From assembly GCA_036676455.1 (NCBI GenBank), contig JAKFCW010000130.1, forward strand, positions 1 to 17,531: 17,531 nt of DNA, in the 5' to 3' direction. This document shows, one piece after another, positions 1 through 7,357 of the stretch. The first letter of the stretch is position 1. Each line of letters opens with the position of its first letter. The position numbers and the translations under genes were made by a program. The notes under the pieces are model-generated. The model worked only from the letters and a program-made list of their open reading frames with translations. It had not been told where the DNA came from and did no database searches. The stretch comes from UBA4093 sp036676455. GTDB lineage: Bacteria; Cyanobacteriota; Sericytochromatia; S15B-MN24; UBA4093.

Positions 1-103
1 TCTCCCGGATCATGCCCGCGATCGCACCCGCCACGGAGGCCGGATTCGACTTGGAAGAGACCTTGAGCAGCGTCGTGCCCGTCTTAGTTGCTTGTGAAAT
101 CAC
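1..103 (-). CDS. spoVS: Stage V sporulation protein S (SpoVS), N-terminal part, cut by window edge
   Basis: Reading the minus strand from a GTG at 103 gives about 34 residues that continue off the left edge. Residues 12-34 read LLKVSSKSNPASVAGAIAG followed by MIRE, which matches the start of SpoVS (typical form: LKVSAKSxPNSVAGALAG). SpoVS is a small protein of about 86 residues with an Alba-like fold, thought to bind nucleic acid. It affects sporulation in Bacillus but also occurs in many bacteria that do not sporulate. The GTG start is supported by GAGGAGGG at about 111-118 on the same strand, 7 nt upstream. The protein has about ten residues before the conserved core. A TATAAT promoter lies about 150 nt upstream. 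Divergent from the DUF4127 gene. Identity is fairly sure from the motif; the rest of the gene is not visible. Confidence 0.85.
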   Translation of the reverse strand, partial: MISQATKTGTTLLKVSSKSNPASVAGAIAGMIRE

Positions 104-190
104 CGACGTTCCCTCCTCAATGCTCGGGACTTCCGCCCCCCATTGGGCCGGCCGTCCCGCTCGCGAGCCCAGCCGGGCCCGGACCCGTCG

Positions 191-214
191 CCCTCATCCG
201 GAGTGTCATGAGGG
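191..214. repeat. 7-bp inverted repeat in the spoVS leader / divergent gap
   Basis: CCCTCAT (191-197) and ATGAGGG (208-214) are perfect inverted copies separated by 10 bp. In the predicted spoVS transcript this would be a stem-loop about 90 nt before the start codon. As DNA it could be an operator between the divergent spoVS and DUF4127 genes. The surrounding stretch 126-180 is very rich in short GC palindromes. No function can be assigned. Confidence 0.5.
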
Positions 215-256
215 TCGATCGGTCGCTGAAGGCGGCCAGTTGCCGCTTTCGAGGGA

Positions 257-285
257 ATTATAAAGTTTCACGAAGCAAACGTCAT
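257..285 (-). promoter_or_regulatory. Candidate sigma-70 promoter for spoVS
   Basis: On the minus strand a perfect TATAAT lies at 262-257, with ATGACG (4 of 6 to TTGACA) at 285-280 and exactly 17 bp between them. Transcription would begin near 250, giving a leader of about 145 nt before the spoVS GTG at 103. The same AT-rich patch also contains TATAAA on the plus strand (259-264), so a promoter for the DUF4127 gene could overlap it, but no good plus-strand -35 is visible. Confidence 0.45.
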
Positions 286-338
286 CGGTCGATTGTATCG
301 AAACTCCCCGTCCCCTTTCGTGCCATGAGGTGCCGCCC

Positions 339-1808
339 ATGACCCAACCCCTCCTGCTCATCCCCCTCGACGCCCGTCCATGCACCTACCGCTTCCCCAT
401 CGACCTCGCCGCCATCGCCGGACTGCCCGTCATCGCCCCCCCCGTCGCCCCCCCCACCCCCATGCTCGGCGACCTCCACCGTCCCGCCAACCCCGACGCC
501 CTCCAGGCATGGCTCCAGTCCCACGCCCCCCACGCCTCCGCCCTCGTCGTCGCCCTCGACACCCTCGCCTACGGCGGTCTCATCCCCTCGCGCCGCGACA
601 ACACCCCCCTGCCCCAGCTGCAAGAACGCCTCTCCATCCTGCGCAAACTCAAGGCCCAGCACCCCGGCCTGCCCCTCTACGGCTTCTCCGTCACCATGCG
701 CCTCTCCGACTCCAACGACGCCACCGAGGAGAAACCCTACTGGGCCCAGTTCGGCAAGCTCCTCTACCGCTACTCCTTCCACCTCGACAAGTTCGAGCAA
801 GAGCACGACCCCCAGGACCAGGCGATCGCCCTTGAGGCCATGGCCCAGATCCCCGCCGAGATCCTCGCGGACTACCGCGAAACCCGCCAACGCAACTTCG
901 CCCTCAACCGCATGCTCATCGACTGGACCGCCGAAGGCATCCTCGACCTCCTGCTGCTCACCCAGGACGACACCTCCCGCTTCGGCTTCAACGTCCGCGA
1001 ACAACGCCAGCTGCTTGCCGACGTCCAGGCCAAGCACCTCGCCGAGCGCGTGCGCATCTACCCCGGCGCCGACGAGGTCGCCTCGGTCCTCGTCGCCCAC
1101 CACCTCAACCGAATCTCCGGCCACACGCCAAAGTTCCACCTGTCGACCAGCACTCCCGACGGAGCAGGGATCACCGCCATGTACGAGGACCGCCCCCTCG
1201 CAGCAACCGCCGCGGGCCAGGTCGAAGCCGCAGGCGGCATACTCGTCGAGCGCCTCGAGGACGCCGACATCGCCCTCATGCTCAACACCCCCGCCACTGG
1301 CCAGGGCGACCTCGCCCTGCGCATCCGCCTGGAGCTTCCCGACACCCCGGCGCGCGACCTCGCACCCTTCGCCCGTGCCCTCGCCGAAAATACCCGCCCC
1401 GTCGCGCTGGCCGACGTCGCCTATGCCAACGGCGCCGACCCCGCCCTGTTCGAGCACTTCCAGGACTATCCGAAGCTCGCCGCCTTCGCCGCATGGAACA
1501 CCGCCGGCAACACCCTCGGCACCGTCGTGGCCCAAGCGAGCGCGTTCCTGGCCATGACCGACGCGAGAGCCCAGGAGCAGTTCCTGCTGGATCGCATGGC
1601 CGACGACCTGCTGTACCAGGCCTTCCTGCGCCCCGAGCTGCAAAAAGAGCTCGCCGCCGGCCGAAGCATCGACGACCTGGAAAAGGAAGTCGGACCCCGC
1701 CTCGAGGCCCTCTGGCGCGCGCGCTTCCCCCAGTTCCCCATCGCCGGGATCACGGCCAGCCTGCCATGGCATCGCCTCTTCGAAGCCGACGTCCGGGTCC
1801 ACCCCTGA
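339..1808 (+). CDS. DUF4127 family protein
   Basis: This 489-residue protein resembles the DUF4127 family, whose members begin with a PLDxRP motif; here PLDARPCTYRFP is at residues 9-20. Other family-like blocks are ALDTLAYGGLIPSR (72-85), TQDDTSRFG (208-216), YPGADE (241-246), LADVAYANGAD (357-367) and WNTAGNTLG (386-394). No signal peptide or membrane segment is visible, so it is probably cytoplasmic. The biochemical role of the family is not known to me. The ATG at 339 is preferred over the in-frame GTG at 330 because AGGTG at 328-332 is well spaced for it. Wobble positions are overwhelmingly C, and two runs of eight C lie in codons 33-39. It stands alone: about 200 bp with a hairpin and its own promoter separate it from transketolase. 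Confidence 0.8.
   Translation: MTQPLLLIPLDARPCTYRFPIDLAAIAGLPVIAPPVAPPTPMLGDLHRPANPDALQAWLQSHAPHASALVVALDTLAYGGLIPSRRDNTPLPQLQERLSILRKLKAQHPGLPLYGFSVTMRLSDSNDATEEKPYWAQFGKLLYRYSFHLDKFEQEHDPQDQAIALEAMAQIPAEILADYRETRQRNFALNRMLIDWTAEGILDLLLLTQDDTSRFGFNVREQRQLLADVQAKHLAERVRIYPGADEVASVLVAHHLNRISGHTPKFHLSTSTPDGAGITAMYEDRPLAATAAGQVEAAGGILVERLEDADIALMLNTPATGQGDLALRIRLELPDTPARDLAPFARALAENTRPVALADVAYANGADPALFEHFQDYPKLAAFAAWNTAGNTLGTVVAQASAFLAMTDARAQEQFLLDRMADDLLYQAFLRPELQKELAAGRSIDDLEKEVGPRLEALWRARFPQFPIAGITASLPWHRLFEADVRVHP
436..455 (+). repeat. Two C8 homopolymer tracts within the DUF4127 gene
   Basis: C8 at 436-443 and C8 at 448-455 are separated by only GTCG, with a further C4 at 457-460 and CCC just before at 426-428. 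The tracts encode proline, alanine and valine codons near residues 33-39. The opposite strand therefore carries four closely spaced G-runs, a canonical G-quadruplex pattern. The reading frame is intact in this copy. Confidence 0.8.
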
Positions 1809-1818
1809 GCTTACCCAT

Positions 1819-1838
1819 GGCGGGCGCGGAGGCCCGCC
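1819..1838. repeat. Stem-loop GGCGGGC-N6-GCCCGCC
   Basis: GGCGGGC (1819-1825), a 6-nt loop, then GCCCGCC (1832-1838) lies 10 bp after the DUF4127 stop codon. No T-tract follows, so it is not a classical terminator, though it may protect the 3' end. The same 7-bp stem with a different 6-nt loop recurs at 14155-14174, which suggests a dispersed repeat family. Confidence 0.6.
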
Positions 1839-1915
1839 CCACAAGCCCCCCTGCATGCACGACAGTCTTCTTGAAAGGGAGGCCCGCCCCACCCGCACCC
1901 CTGTATGCGCGACAG
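1828..1915. repeat. Imperfect direct repeat, 38-bp units with 50-bp period
   Basis: Units at 1828-1865 and 1878-1915 match at 33 of 38 positions. Both begin GGAGGCCCGCCCCAC and end in CGACAG. The first unit overlaps the right arm of the stem-loop at 1819-1838. The core GAGGCCCGCCCC recurs in reverse orientation at 14153-14164. The repeat lies wholly between the DUF4127 gene and the transketolase promoter. Confidence 0.7.
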
Positions 1916-1921
1916 GCCTCG

Positions 1922-1930
1922 TGATATACT
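1922..1930 (+). promoter_or_regulatory. Extended -10 promoter for the transketolase genes
   Basis: TGATATACT is a TGn extended -10 element followed by TATACT (5 of 6 to TATAAT). The -35 position (about 1902-1907, TGTATG) is poor, as expected for extended -10 promoters. A transcript would have a leader of about 70 nt, including a small CTGC/GCAG hairpin near 1937-1952, before the ATG at 2009. Confidence 0.5.
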
Positions 1931-2008
1931 GGAAGCCTGCGAAAAAGCAGATAGCCAGGCCATTTTCAGCGCCCGGATCCCCCCGAAAGCGCAAGGAGCC
2001 AGCCCCCC

Positions 2009-2842
2009 ATGACCACCGCGTTGACTCATTCCCCCGAGGAACTGACGGCGATCGCGACGCGCATCCGCCGCAACATCATCACCTCCGTCCGGGACGCCAA
2101 GTCCGGCCACCCCGGCAGCAGCCTCTCGGCAACCGACTTGCTGACGGCCCTGTACTTCGGCCACATGCGGCACGATCCGCAGAACCCCCGCTGGGAAGGC
2201 CGCGATCGCTTCGTCATGAGCAAGGGCCACGCCTCGCCCGGCCTCTATGGCACCCTCGCCGAAGCCGGCTACCTGGAGGTCTCCGAGCTCTCCACCTTCC
2301 GGGCCATCAACTCCCGCCTGCAGGGCCACCCCGACATGCACAAGCTGCCGGGCGTCGAGACCTCCACGGGTTCGCTCGGCCACGGCCTCTCTTACGCCCT
2401 GGGCATGGCCCTCGCGCTGCGCCTCGACGCCTCTGAGTCCCGCGTCTACGCCCTGCTGGGCGACGGCGAGTGCCAGGAAGGCCAGGTCTGGGAAGCGGCC
2501 ATGGCAGCTAGCCACCACAAGGCCGGCAACCTGACCGCCATCATCGACCGCAACGGCCTCCAGATCGACGGCCCTACCGAGGACGTCATGAGCCTCGAGC
2601 CCTTCGCCGACAAGTGGCGCGCCTTCGGCTGGCGCGTCGTCGCGATCGACGGCCATGACTTCCCGCAGATCCTCTCCGCGCTGGCGGAGTCGCGTGAGCA
2701 GCCCGTTCTCGGGCAGCCCACCCTGATCCTCGCCAAGACCGTCAAGGGCAAGGGGGTCTCCTTCATGGAGAACCAGGTGAAGTGGCACGGCACGGCGCCC
2801 AACGCCGAACAGGCCGAAGCCGCGTTGAAGGAGCTCGTCTAA
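2009..2842 (+). CDS. Transketolase, N-terminal (thiamine diphosphate-binding) subunit
   Basis: This 277-residue protein is the first half of transketolase, which moves two-carbon units between sugar phosphates in the non-oxidative pentose phosphate pathway. The split form needs the C-terminal subunit encoded next. Visible landmarks are KSGHPG (31-36), the SKGHASPGLY segment near residue 71, LGHGLSYALG, and the thiamine diphosphate/Mg motif GDGE (151-154) ending at N182 in DRNGLQ. The length matches known split N-subunits. AAGGAG at 1993-1998 lies 10 nt before the ATG. The stop codon overlaps the next start (TAATG), so the two subunits are translationally coupled and should be made in equal amounts. 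Confidence 0.95.
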   Translation: MTTALTHSPEELTAIATRIRRNIITSVRDAKSGHPGSSLSATDLLTALYFGHMRHDPQNPRWEGRDRFVMSKGHASPGLYGTLAEAGYLEVSELSTFRAINSRLQGHPDMHKLPGVETSTGSLGHGLSYALGMALALRLDASESRVYALLGDGECQEGQVWEAAMAASHHKAGNLTAIIDRNGLQIDGPTEDVMSLEPFADKWRAFGWRVVAIDGHDFPQILSALAESREQPVLGQPTLILAKTVKGKGVSFMENQVKWHGTAPNAEQAEAALKELV

Positions 2843-3807
2843 TGGCCGGAATCGTCGTTACCACCAAGGACAAGGTCGCTACCCGGGTCGCCTACGGCGA
2901 GACCCTGGTCGCTCTGGGCCGCGAGCACGCGGACGTCGTCGTCCTCGACGCCGACCTCGCCTGCTCGACCATGACCGAGAAGTTCGCCAAGGAATTCCCC
3001 GCGCGCTTCTTCAACATGGGCATCGCCGAGCAGAACCTGATCGACGTCGGCGTCGGCTTCGCGCTGGCCGGCAAGGTCCCCTTCGTCTCCAGCTTCGCCA
3101 TGTTCGCCGTCGGCAAGGCCTGGGAGCAGGTCCGCAACTCCGCGGGCCACATGCTCGCCAACATCAAGATCTGCGGCACCCACGCCGGCATCTCCCTGGG
3201 CGAGGACGCCGCCACCCACCAGGTCCTCGAGGACCTGGCCACCACCCGCGTCATCCCCGGCATGACCGTGCTGATCCCCTCGGACGGCCCCGAGACCGAG
3301 GCCATCATCCGTGCCGCCTACGCCTATAACGGCCCGGTCTACGTCCGCCTCGGCCGCCCCGCGCTGCCGGTCATCCCCCGCGAGAAGCCCATCGACTTCC
3401 AGATCGGCAAGGGCGAGTGGCTGCGTGAGGGCACGGACGCCACCATCATCGCCTGCGGCCTCATGGTCAACCAGGCCCGCCTCGCGGCCCTGGAGCTCGC
3501 CGAGGAAGGCCTCTCCGTCGGCGTCCTCAACATGAGCTCGATCAAGCCCATCGACCGCGAAGCCATCGTCAAGGCCGCCCGCGAGTCCGGCGCCATCGTC
3601 ACCGCCGAGGAGCACAACGTCATCGGCGGCCTCGGCTCGGCCGTCGCCGAGGTCCTCTCCGAGGAACTGCCCACCCCGATCGTCCGGGTCGGCACCCAGG
3701 ACACCTACGGCGAGTCCGGAACCCTCGACGACCTGCTCACCAAGTACGGCCTCATGCCGTCGGACGTCAAGCAGGCCGTTCGCCAGGTCCTGACCAAGAA
3801 GAAGTAG
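2842..3807 (+). CDS. Transketolase, C-terminal (pyrimidine-binding) subunit
   Basis: This 321-residue protein is the second half of transketolase. It supplies the pyrimidine-binding domain with the catalytic glutamate E63 in NMGIAEQN, followed by the C-terminal transketolase domain (about residues 190-315, with EEHNVIGGLGSAVAEVL). It forms the active enzyme with the preceding gene product. The start is the ATG at 2842, which shares its A with the stop of the first subunit, with AAGGAG at 2828-2833 placed 8 nt upstream. An in-frame start 60 bp further upstream would lie inside the first subunit gene and is unlikely. It ends in a lysine-rich tail (TKKK). No clear T-tract terminator follows; a possible 8-bp long-range stem lies at 3830-3884. 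Confidence 0.94.
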   Translation: MAGIVVTTKDKVATRVAYGETLVALGREHADVVVLDADLACSTMTEKFAKEFPARFFNMGIAEQNLIDVGVGFALAGKVPFVSSFAMFAVGKAWEQVRNSAGHMLANIKICGTHAGISLGEDAATHQVLEDLATTRVIPGMTVLIPSDGPETEAIIRAAYAYNGPVYVRLGRPALPVIPREKPIDFQIGKGEWLREGTDATIIACGLMVNQARLAALELAEEGLSVGVLNMSSIKPIDREAIVKAARESGAIVTAEEHNVIGGLGSAVAEVLSEELPTPIVRVGTQDTYGESGTLDDLLTKYGLMPSDVKQAVRQVLTKKK

Positions 3808-3829
3808 CGCCCGCGGCTGTTTCGTAAGG

Positions 3830-3884
3830 CAGCGAGCGTTAGCCGTGAGGCAATCGCCAAGAGGTTGAATCATCAAGCTCGCTG
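3830..3884. other. Long-range stem in the gap before ndk
   Basis: CAGCGAGC (3830-3837) pairs perfectly with GCTCGCTG (3877-3884) across 39 nt. The enclosed stretch contains small possible hairpins GGC/GCC and TTGA/TCAA. The 7-mer CGTTAGC occurs at 3837-3843 and again at 3899-3905. This 146-bp gap could hold a leader or processing structure for ndk. I see no good sigma-70 promoter, so ndk may be read through from transketolase. Confidence 0.35.
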
Positions 3885-3953
3885 ACCTGCAGAAACGACG
3901 TTAGCTCTAGAACTCGCAGCACCGTCCCCCCACCTGAAAGGAAGCAACAGTCA

Positions 3954-4403
<450 letters not shown>

Positions 4404-4420
4404 ACCTCTCGCTGGCTCCG

Positions 4421-4449
4421 GCGGGCCCCCCGAGGGGGGCCCGCTTTTT
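4421..4449 (+). terminator. Intrinsic terminator of ndk
   Basis: GCGGGCCCCCC (4421-4431) pairs with GGGGGGCCCGC (4434-4444), with a very tight turn at CGAG, and is followed by TTTTT (4445-4449). It is a textbook strong rho-independent terminator for the unit ending in ndk. Confidence 0.93.
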
Positions 4450-4488
4450 GCATCCATGGATTCCTCACGCTTCGCTCACGCTTCCCAC

Positions 4489-4517
4489 TTGCGAGCTTTA
4501 TATTTATTAATTAAGCT
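4489..4517 (+). promoter_or_regulatory. AT-rich promoter region upstream of the histidine kinase
   Basis: The stretch 4497-4516 (TTTATATTTATTAATTAAGC) is a striking AT island in GC-rich DNA, about 65-80 bp before the kinase start. TTGCGA at 4489-4494 could be a -35, but the -10 at the 17-bp position (TAAGCT, 4512-4517) is weak. Other -10 candidates (TATATT, TATTAA) have no good partner, so the exact hexamers are unresolved. TCACGCTT is repeated just upstream (about 4465-4484). Confidence 0.35.
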
Positions 4518-4579
4518 TGGAAACAACCTTGCGTTTTTGTGTTCTCCGTCGTCCCTCCTTCCGCCCCCACGAGGTGTCG

Positions 4580-5722
4580 ATGCATTCGATCAACACTGCC
4601 TCCGGGTCGACCGAAACGCCAGGTTGTCAACTGATCCGTCAGGCCCGCAATCTGCCTGACCTCTTCGAGCGCGCCGCCTCCATCTTCCAAGAGACGAGCG
4701 GAGCCAGCTACGCCCTGCTCTACCTCGCCGTAAGCGACGAGGAGGCCATCGAACTCTCCTATGCCGGCACCCCGCCCGCGCGAACGCGCGAGATCCCCTG
4801 GCAAGGCTCGCAGAACCCCGCCGCTCAGCCGTGGCGCCAGCTCGAGGCCTCCGAGATCCTGCTCGTCCAGCACCAGCACCGCCCCTACGCCCTGGTCGTC
4901 CTGGGACCGCGCCATGCCTCGAACACCGAACCAGCGGCCCTGAGCAAACTCTGCCAGACGACCGGCGAGATGCTCGGACACGCCCTGCTCGCCACCCGGG
5001 CGCTCGCAGCCGACTTCCAGGAACAGCGCGCCAACCGTCACCAGCACCAGGCCAGGTACCTCGGCCAGCGCCTCAGACAGGTCTCCCACGACCTGCGAAA
5101 CCACCTGGTCCCCATGCTTTACGCCACCGAGGAACTGCAAGAGATCCTGCACGCCCCGGACGCCCTGAGGCTACTCATCAACCTAGAGCGGCAGATCCTG
5201 CTCGCCGATCAGCTCTCCAAGCAGAGCCTCTCGACGCTTATCCCGGCAAGCCCCTCTGAGCAAACCAATCTCGTCACCGTGGCCCAGGAGATCGCCGAGA
5301 GCTGGCAGAGCGCGTTCGCAAAACGGCAGCAAGCCTTCACCCTCCAGCTTCCGCCCCACGCGGTCTGGGTCGACGGCACCCCCTCCCAGCACCACCAGGT
5401 GCTCGGCAACCTACTTTCCAACGCCCACAAGTACACGCCCCCCGGCGGCCGGATCCGGCTGGGCATCACCCTGCAAGCCGGCCATTGCATCCTGGAAGTC
5501 GCGGACTCCGGCCGCGGCATCGGGCCGCTGGTCCGCCGCCGCCTCTTCGAGGCCTGCGTCCGGGAGGATGCCAGCATCGAAGGCCACGGCATCGGGCTCA
5601 CCCACTGCCGGGAGATCCTCACGGGCCTGGGCGGCAGCATCACCGTGACCAGCCAGCCCGGCCGCGGCGCCTCCTTCCAGGTCAGGCTGCGCACCCGCGC
5701 CGTCACCCTCGCCCTCTGCTGA
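4580..5722 (+). CDS. Soluble sensor histidine kinase with N-terminal GAF-like region
   Basis: This 380-residue protein has all histidine-kinase boxes. The H box is SHDLRN with phosphoacceptor H170, the N box is GNLLSNAHKY with N281, the G1 box is DSGRGIG from D309, the F box is RLFEAC, and the G2 box is GHGIGL at 335-340. Residues about 20-150 look like a degenerate GAF sensor (FERAASIFQETSGASYALLY at its start). There is no signal peptide or membrane segment, so it should sense something in the cytoplasm. ATG 4580 is chosen over an in-frame TTG at 4517 because GAGGTG at 4571-4576 precedes it and the earlier codons lie in the AT-rich promoter stretch. No response regulator is adjacent, so its partner is encoded elsewhere. 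The signal is unknown. Confidence 0.88.
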   Translation: MHSINTASGSTETPGCQLIRQARNLPDLFERAASIFQETSGASYALLYLAVSDEEAIELSYAGTPPARTREIPWQGSQNPAAQPWRQLEASEILLVQHQHRPYALVVLGPRHASNTEPAALSKLCQTTGEMLGHALLATRALAADFQEQRANRHQHQARYLGQRLRQVSHDLRNHLVPMLYATEELQEILHAPDALRLLINLERQILLADQLSKQSLSTLIPASPSEQTNLVTVAQEIAESWQSAFAKRQQAFTLQLPPHAVWVDGTPSQHHQVLGNLLSNAHKYTPPGGRIRLGITLQAGHCILEVADSGRGIGPLVRRRLFEACVREDASIEGHGIGLTHCREILTGLGGSITVTSQPGRGASFQVRLRTRAVTLALC

Positions 5723-5741
5723 ATCCCCCTCGCCCCCAAGC

Positions 5742-5770
5742 AAAAACCCCGCAGGCCAGGCCTGCGGGGT
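5742..5770 (-). terminator. Terminator of the lipoprotein gene, shared convergent hairpin
   Basis: ACCCCGCAGGCC (5746-5757) and GGCCTGCGGGGT (5759-5770) form a perfect 12-bp stem around a single A. Read on the minus strand the hairpin is followed by TTTTT (5746-5742), so it is an intrinsic terminator for the lipoprotein gene. On the plus strand it is preceded by A5 and has no T-tract after it, so it would act only weakly for the histidine kinase. Confidence 0.85.
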
Positions 5771-5784
5771 CAAGTGGTTGAAAA

Positions 5785-6597
5785 CTACCGCGGGGTCACC
5801 GGGAGGTAGAGGGTGGTCTTGCGGGCGCGCACGACGCCGACGCTCTCCATGACGATGGGCTGGAAACCGCCCAGACCCACCTGCACCTTGTACTCGCCGG
5901 GCTCGAGGCCACGGAACTGGAAGGTCCCGCGCGAGTTGCTCTGCGTCCGGAAGAGGTAGCCCGTGGACGCCTGGGTCAGGGTGATCAGCGCCCCCTGCAT
6001 GGCCTGGCGGGTCGCCTTGCTGTAGACGGCTCCCGTGATCCGGCCCGTGCTGAAGAGATCGGTCACGTACTTGAAGCTGGGAACGGCCATGATGTGCTGG
6101 ACGAGGAAGCCCTTGTCGTCGAGGATACCCCGGACGATGACCTTGCGGTTGAGGAACTTGGCGATCCGCGCGTCGCGCTTGCCATCCTTGCCCTGCAGGA
6201 CCACGGAAGCATCACCCTTGAGGACCAGCAGGTAAGAGCCGTCCTGAATGGAGCGAACGTAGCCCATGCGGGTCTTGCGCTGCGGATTGAAGAAGCCCAG
6301 GCCGCCATCGACCAGGGACTCGCTCTCCACGGCGGCGAGAGCGACGGTCTCTGCCTTCACCCCGAGCGCTTCCTCGAAGTCGGCGATCTCCATGGCATCC
6401 AGCGCGCCCGAGCGATTGAGCTCCGAGGCCTTCGCGGCTTCGTCCGCCGTGAAGTCCATCGCGCTGGTGTCGGCCTCCTGGCCCACCGTGACCTGCCACT
6501 GGGGAGTCGGGGTATTTGCTGCGTGGCCGCAGGCCATCAGGGCCATGCTCAAGCAGAGCGCCAGGACCATGCTCCCGAACCGTTTCATGGATTGCAT
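5785..6597 (-). CDS. Predicted lipoprotein with C-terminal carboxypeptidase-regulatory-like domain
   Basis: This 270-residue protein starts with a lipoprotein signal peptide: basic MQSMKRFG, a hydrophobic core, then lipobox LMAC with the acylated cysteine at residue 23. It should be anchored in a membrane outside the cytoplasm. Residues about 100-175 (KTRMGYVRSIQDGSYLLVLK onward) look like a small beta-barrel resembling OB-fold or DUF5666-like modules. Residues about 183-268 (GRITGAVYSKATRQAMQGAL onward) match the beta-sandwich CarboxypepD_reg/CNA-B-like fold, with the typical FRGLEPGEYKVQV segment. AAGGAGGA at 6613-6606 lies 8 nt before the ATG, favouring it over the ATG three codons later. 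No catalytic residues are visible; a binding or structural role at the surface is inference. Confidence 0.8.
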   Translation of the reverse strand: MQSMKRFGSMVLALCLSMALMACGHAANTPTPQWQVTVGQEADTSAMDFTADEAAKASELNRSGALDAMEIADFEEALGVKAETVALAAVESESLVDGGLGFFNPQRKTRMGYVRSIQDGSYLLVLKGDASVVLQGKDGKRDARIAKFLNRKVIVRGILDDKGFLVQHIMAVPSFKYVTDLFSTGRITGAVYSKATRQAMQGALITLTQASTGYLFRTQSNSRGTFQFRGLEPGEYKVQVGLGGFQPIVMESVGVVRARKTTLYLPVTPR

Positions 6598-6645
6598 CCG
6601 CCGGGTCCTCCTTCGAAAACTGACATGCAGATAGACTGGGGTAAA

Positions 6646-6669
6646 ATCATAACGTTAATCCTTGATTAA
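6646..6669 (-). promoter_or_regulatory. Candidate promoter and inverted repeat upstream of the lipoprotein gene
   Basis: On the minus strand TATGAT (6651-6646) is a good -10. The inverted repeat TTAATC-CTT-GATTAA (6655-6669) lies immediately upstream of it, in the -10/-35 spacer, where a repressor could act. The matching -35 (TTCCCT) is poor. The AT-rich stretch 6640-6695 also has to hold the promoter of the divergent methyltransferase gene, for which TTAATA (6688-6693) is one possible -10. Confidence 0.4.
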
Positions 6670-6763
6670 GGGAAGGCTTTATCCAGGTTAATACATTTCC
6701 GCACGGCCGGAAGCCGCCGGGCGGTTGCATGATTGCAGTGATGCCAGAAGGAGGATCGAGACG

Positions 6764-7357
6764 ATGCCCATCCAGCCAGCAGACTGGGAGGCCTGGTACC
6801 AGGAGGGCGACACCCCCTGGGACCTGGGCGGCCCCACGCCGGTTTTCAGCCGCTTGATTCGCGAGGAGCGCTTCGCGCCGGGCAAGCTGCTGATCCCGGG
6901 GGCGGGGCGCGGGTACGATGCGATCGCCTTCGCCCAGGCGGGCTTCGCGGTGACGACGGTGGACCTGGCGCCCTCGGCCTGCGCGGCGATGCGCGAGCGC
7001 GCCAAGGCGGCGGGAGTGGAGCTGGAGGTCAGGCAGGCAGACTTCTTCACGCTGAACGAAACGGCGGCTTACGACCTGGCCCTCGAGTACACGTTCTACT
7101 GTGCCATCGACCCGGGCCTGCGCACGGCCTACCGAGACCAGATGGCGCGCCTGTTGAAGCCGGGCGGGCTGCTCGTCGGCCTGTTCTTCCCGCTCAACCG
7201 CCCCCTAGCGGCCGACGAGCCCCCCTACGGGGTGAAACGCGACGAGGTCGAAGCCTCCTTTAAGGAATGCTTCGACCTCGTGCATGCGGAGTTCCCCGCG
7301 GAGTCGATCAAGCCGCGCCGGGGCAACGAGATCCTGATGATCTGGCGCCGGCGTTGA
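6764..7357 (+). CDS. TPMT-family SAM-dependent methyltransferase
   Basis: This 197-residue protein has the opening signature of the thiopurine S-methyltransferase family: W8xxWYQEGDTPWDLGGPTP at residues 8-26. The S-adenosylmethionine-binding loop PGAGRGYD is at 45-52, the acidic residue after strand beta-2 is in TTVDLAPSA, and LLKPGGLLVGLFFPL is the post-motif strand. Bacterial members of this fold act on thiols, halides, selenium or tellurium compounds, or unknown acceptors; the substrate cannot be read from sequence. The ATG at 6764 is chosen because AAGGAGG (6748-6754) lies 9 nt upstream, so an earlier in-frame start at 6725 is not needed. It is convergent with the dehydratase gene, with only 32 bp between the stops. 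Confidence 0.9.
   Translation: MPIQPADWEAWYQEGDTPWDLGGPTPVFSRLIREERFAPGKLLIPGAGRGYDAIAFAQAGFAVTTVDLAPSACAAMRERAKAAGVELEVRQADFFTLNETAAYDLALEYTFYCAIDPGLRTAYRDQMARLLKPGGLLVGLFFPLNRPLAADEPPYGVKRDEVEASFKECFDLVHAEFPAESIKPRRGNEILMIWRRR

Noticed and set aside
282..1994. A 570-codon open frame antisense to the DUF4127 gene
   Set aside because: Its product is dominated by Gly, Val, Glu and Asp, as expected from the complement of C-ended codons. It has no domain pattern, and the plus strand clearly encodes a family protein.
2839..3876. A long antisense frame over the transketolase C-subunit
   Set aside because: Low-complexity shadow; the sense frame is a well-recognised enzyme.
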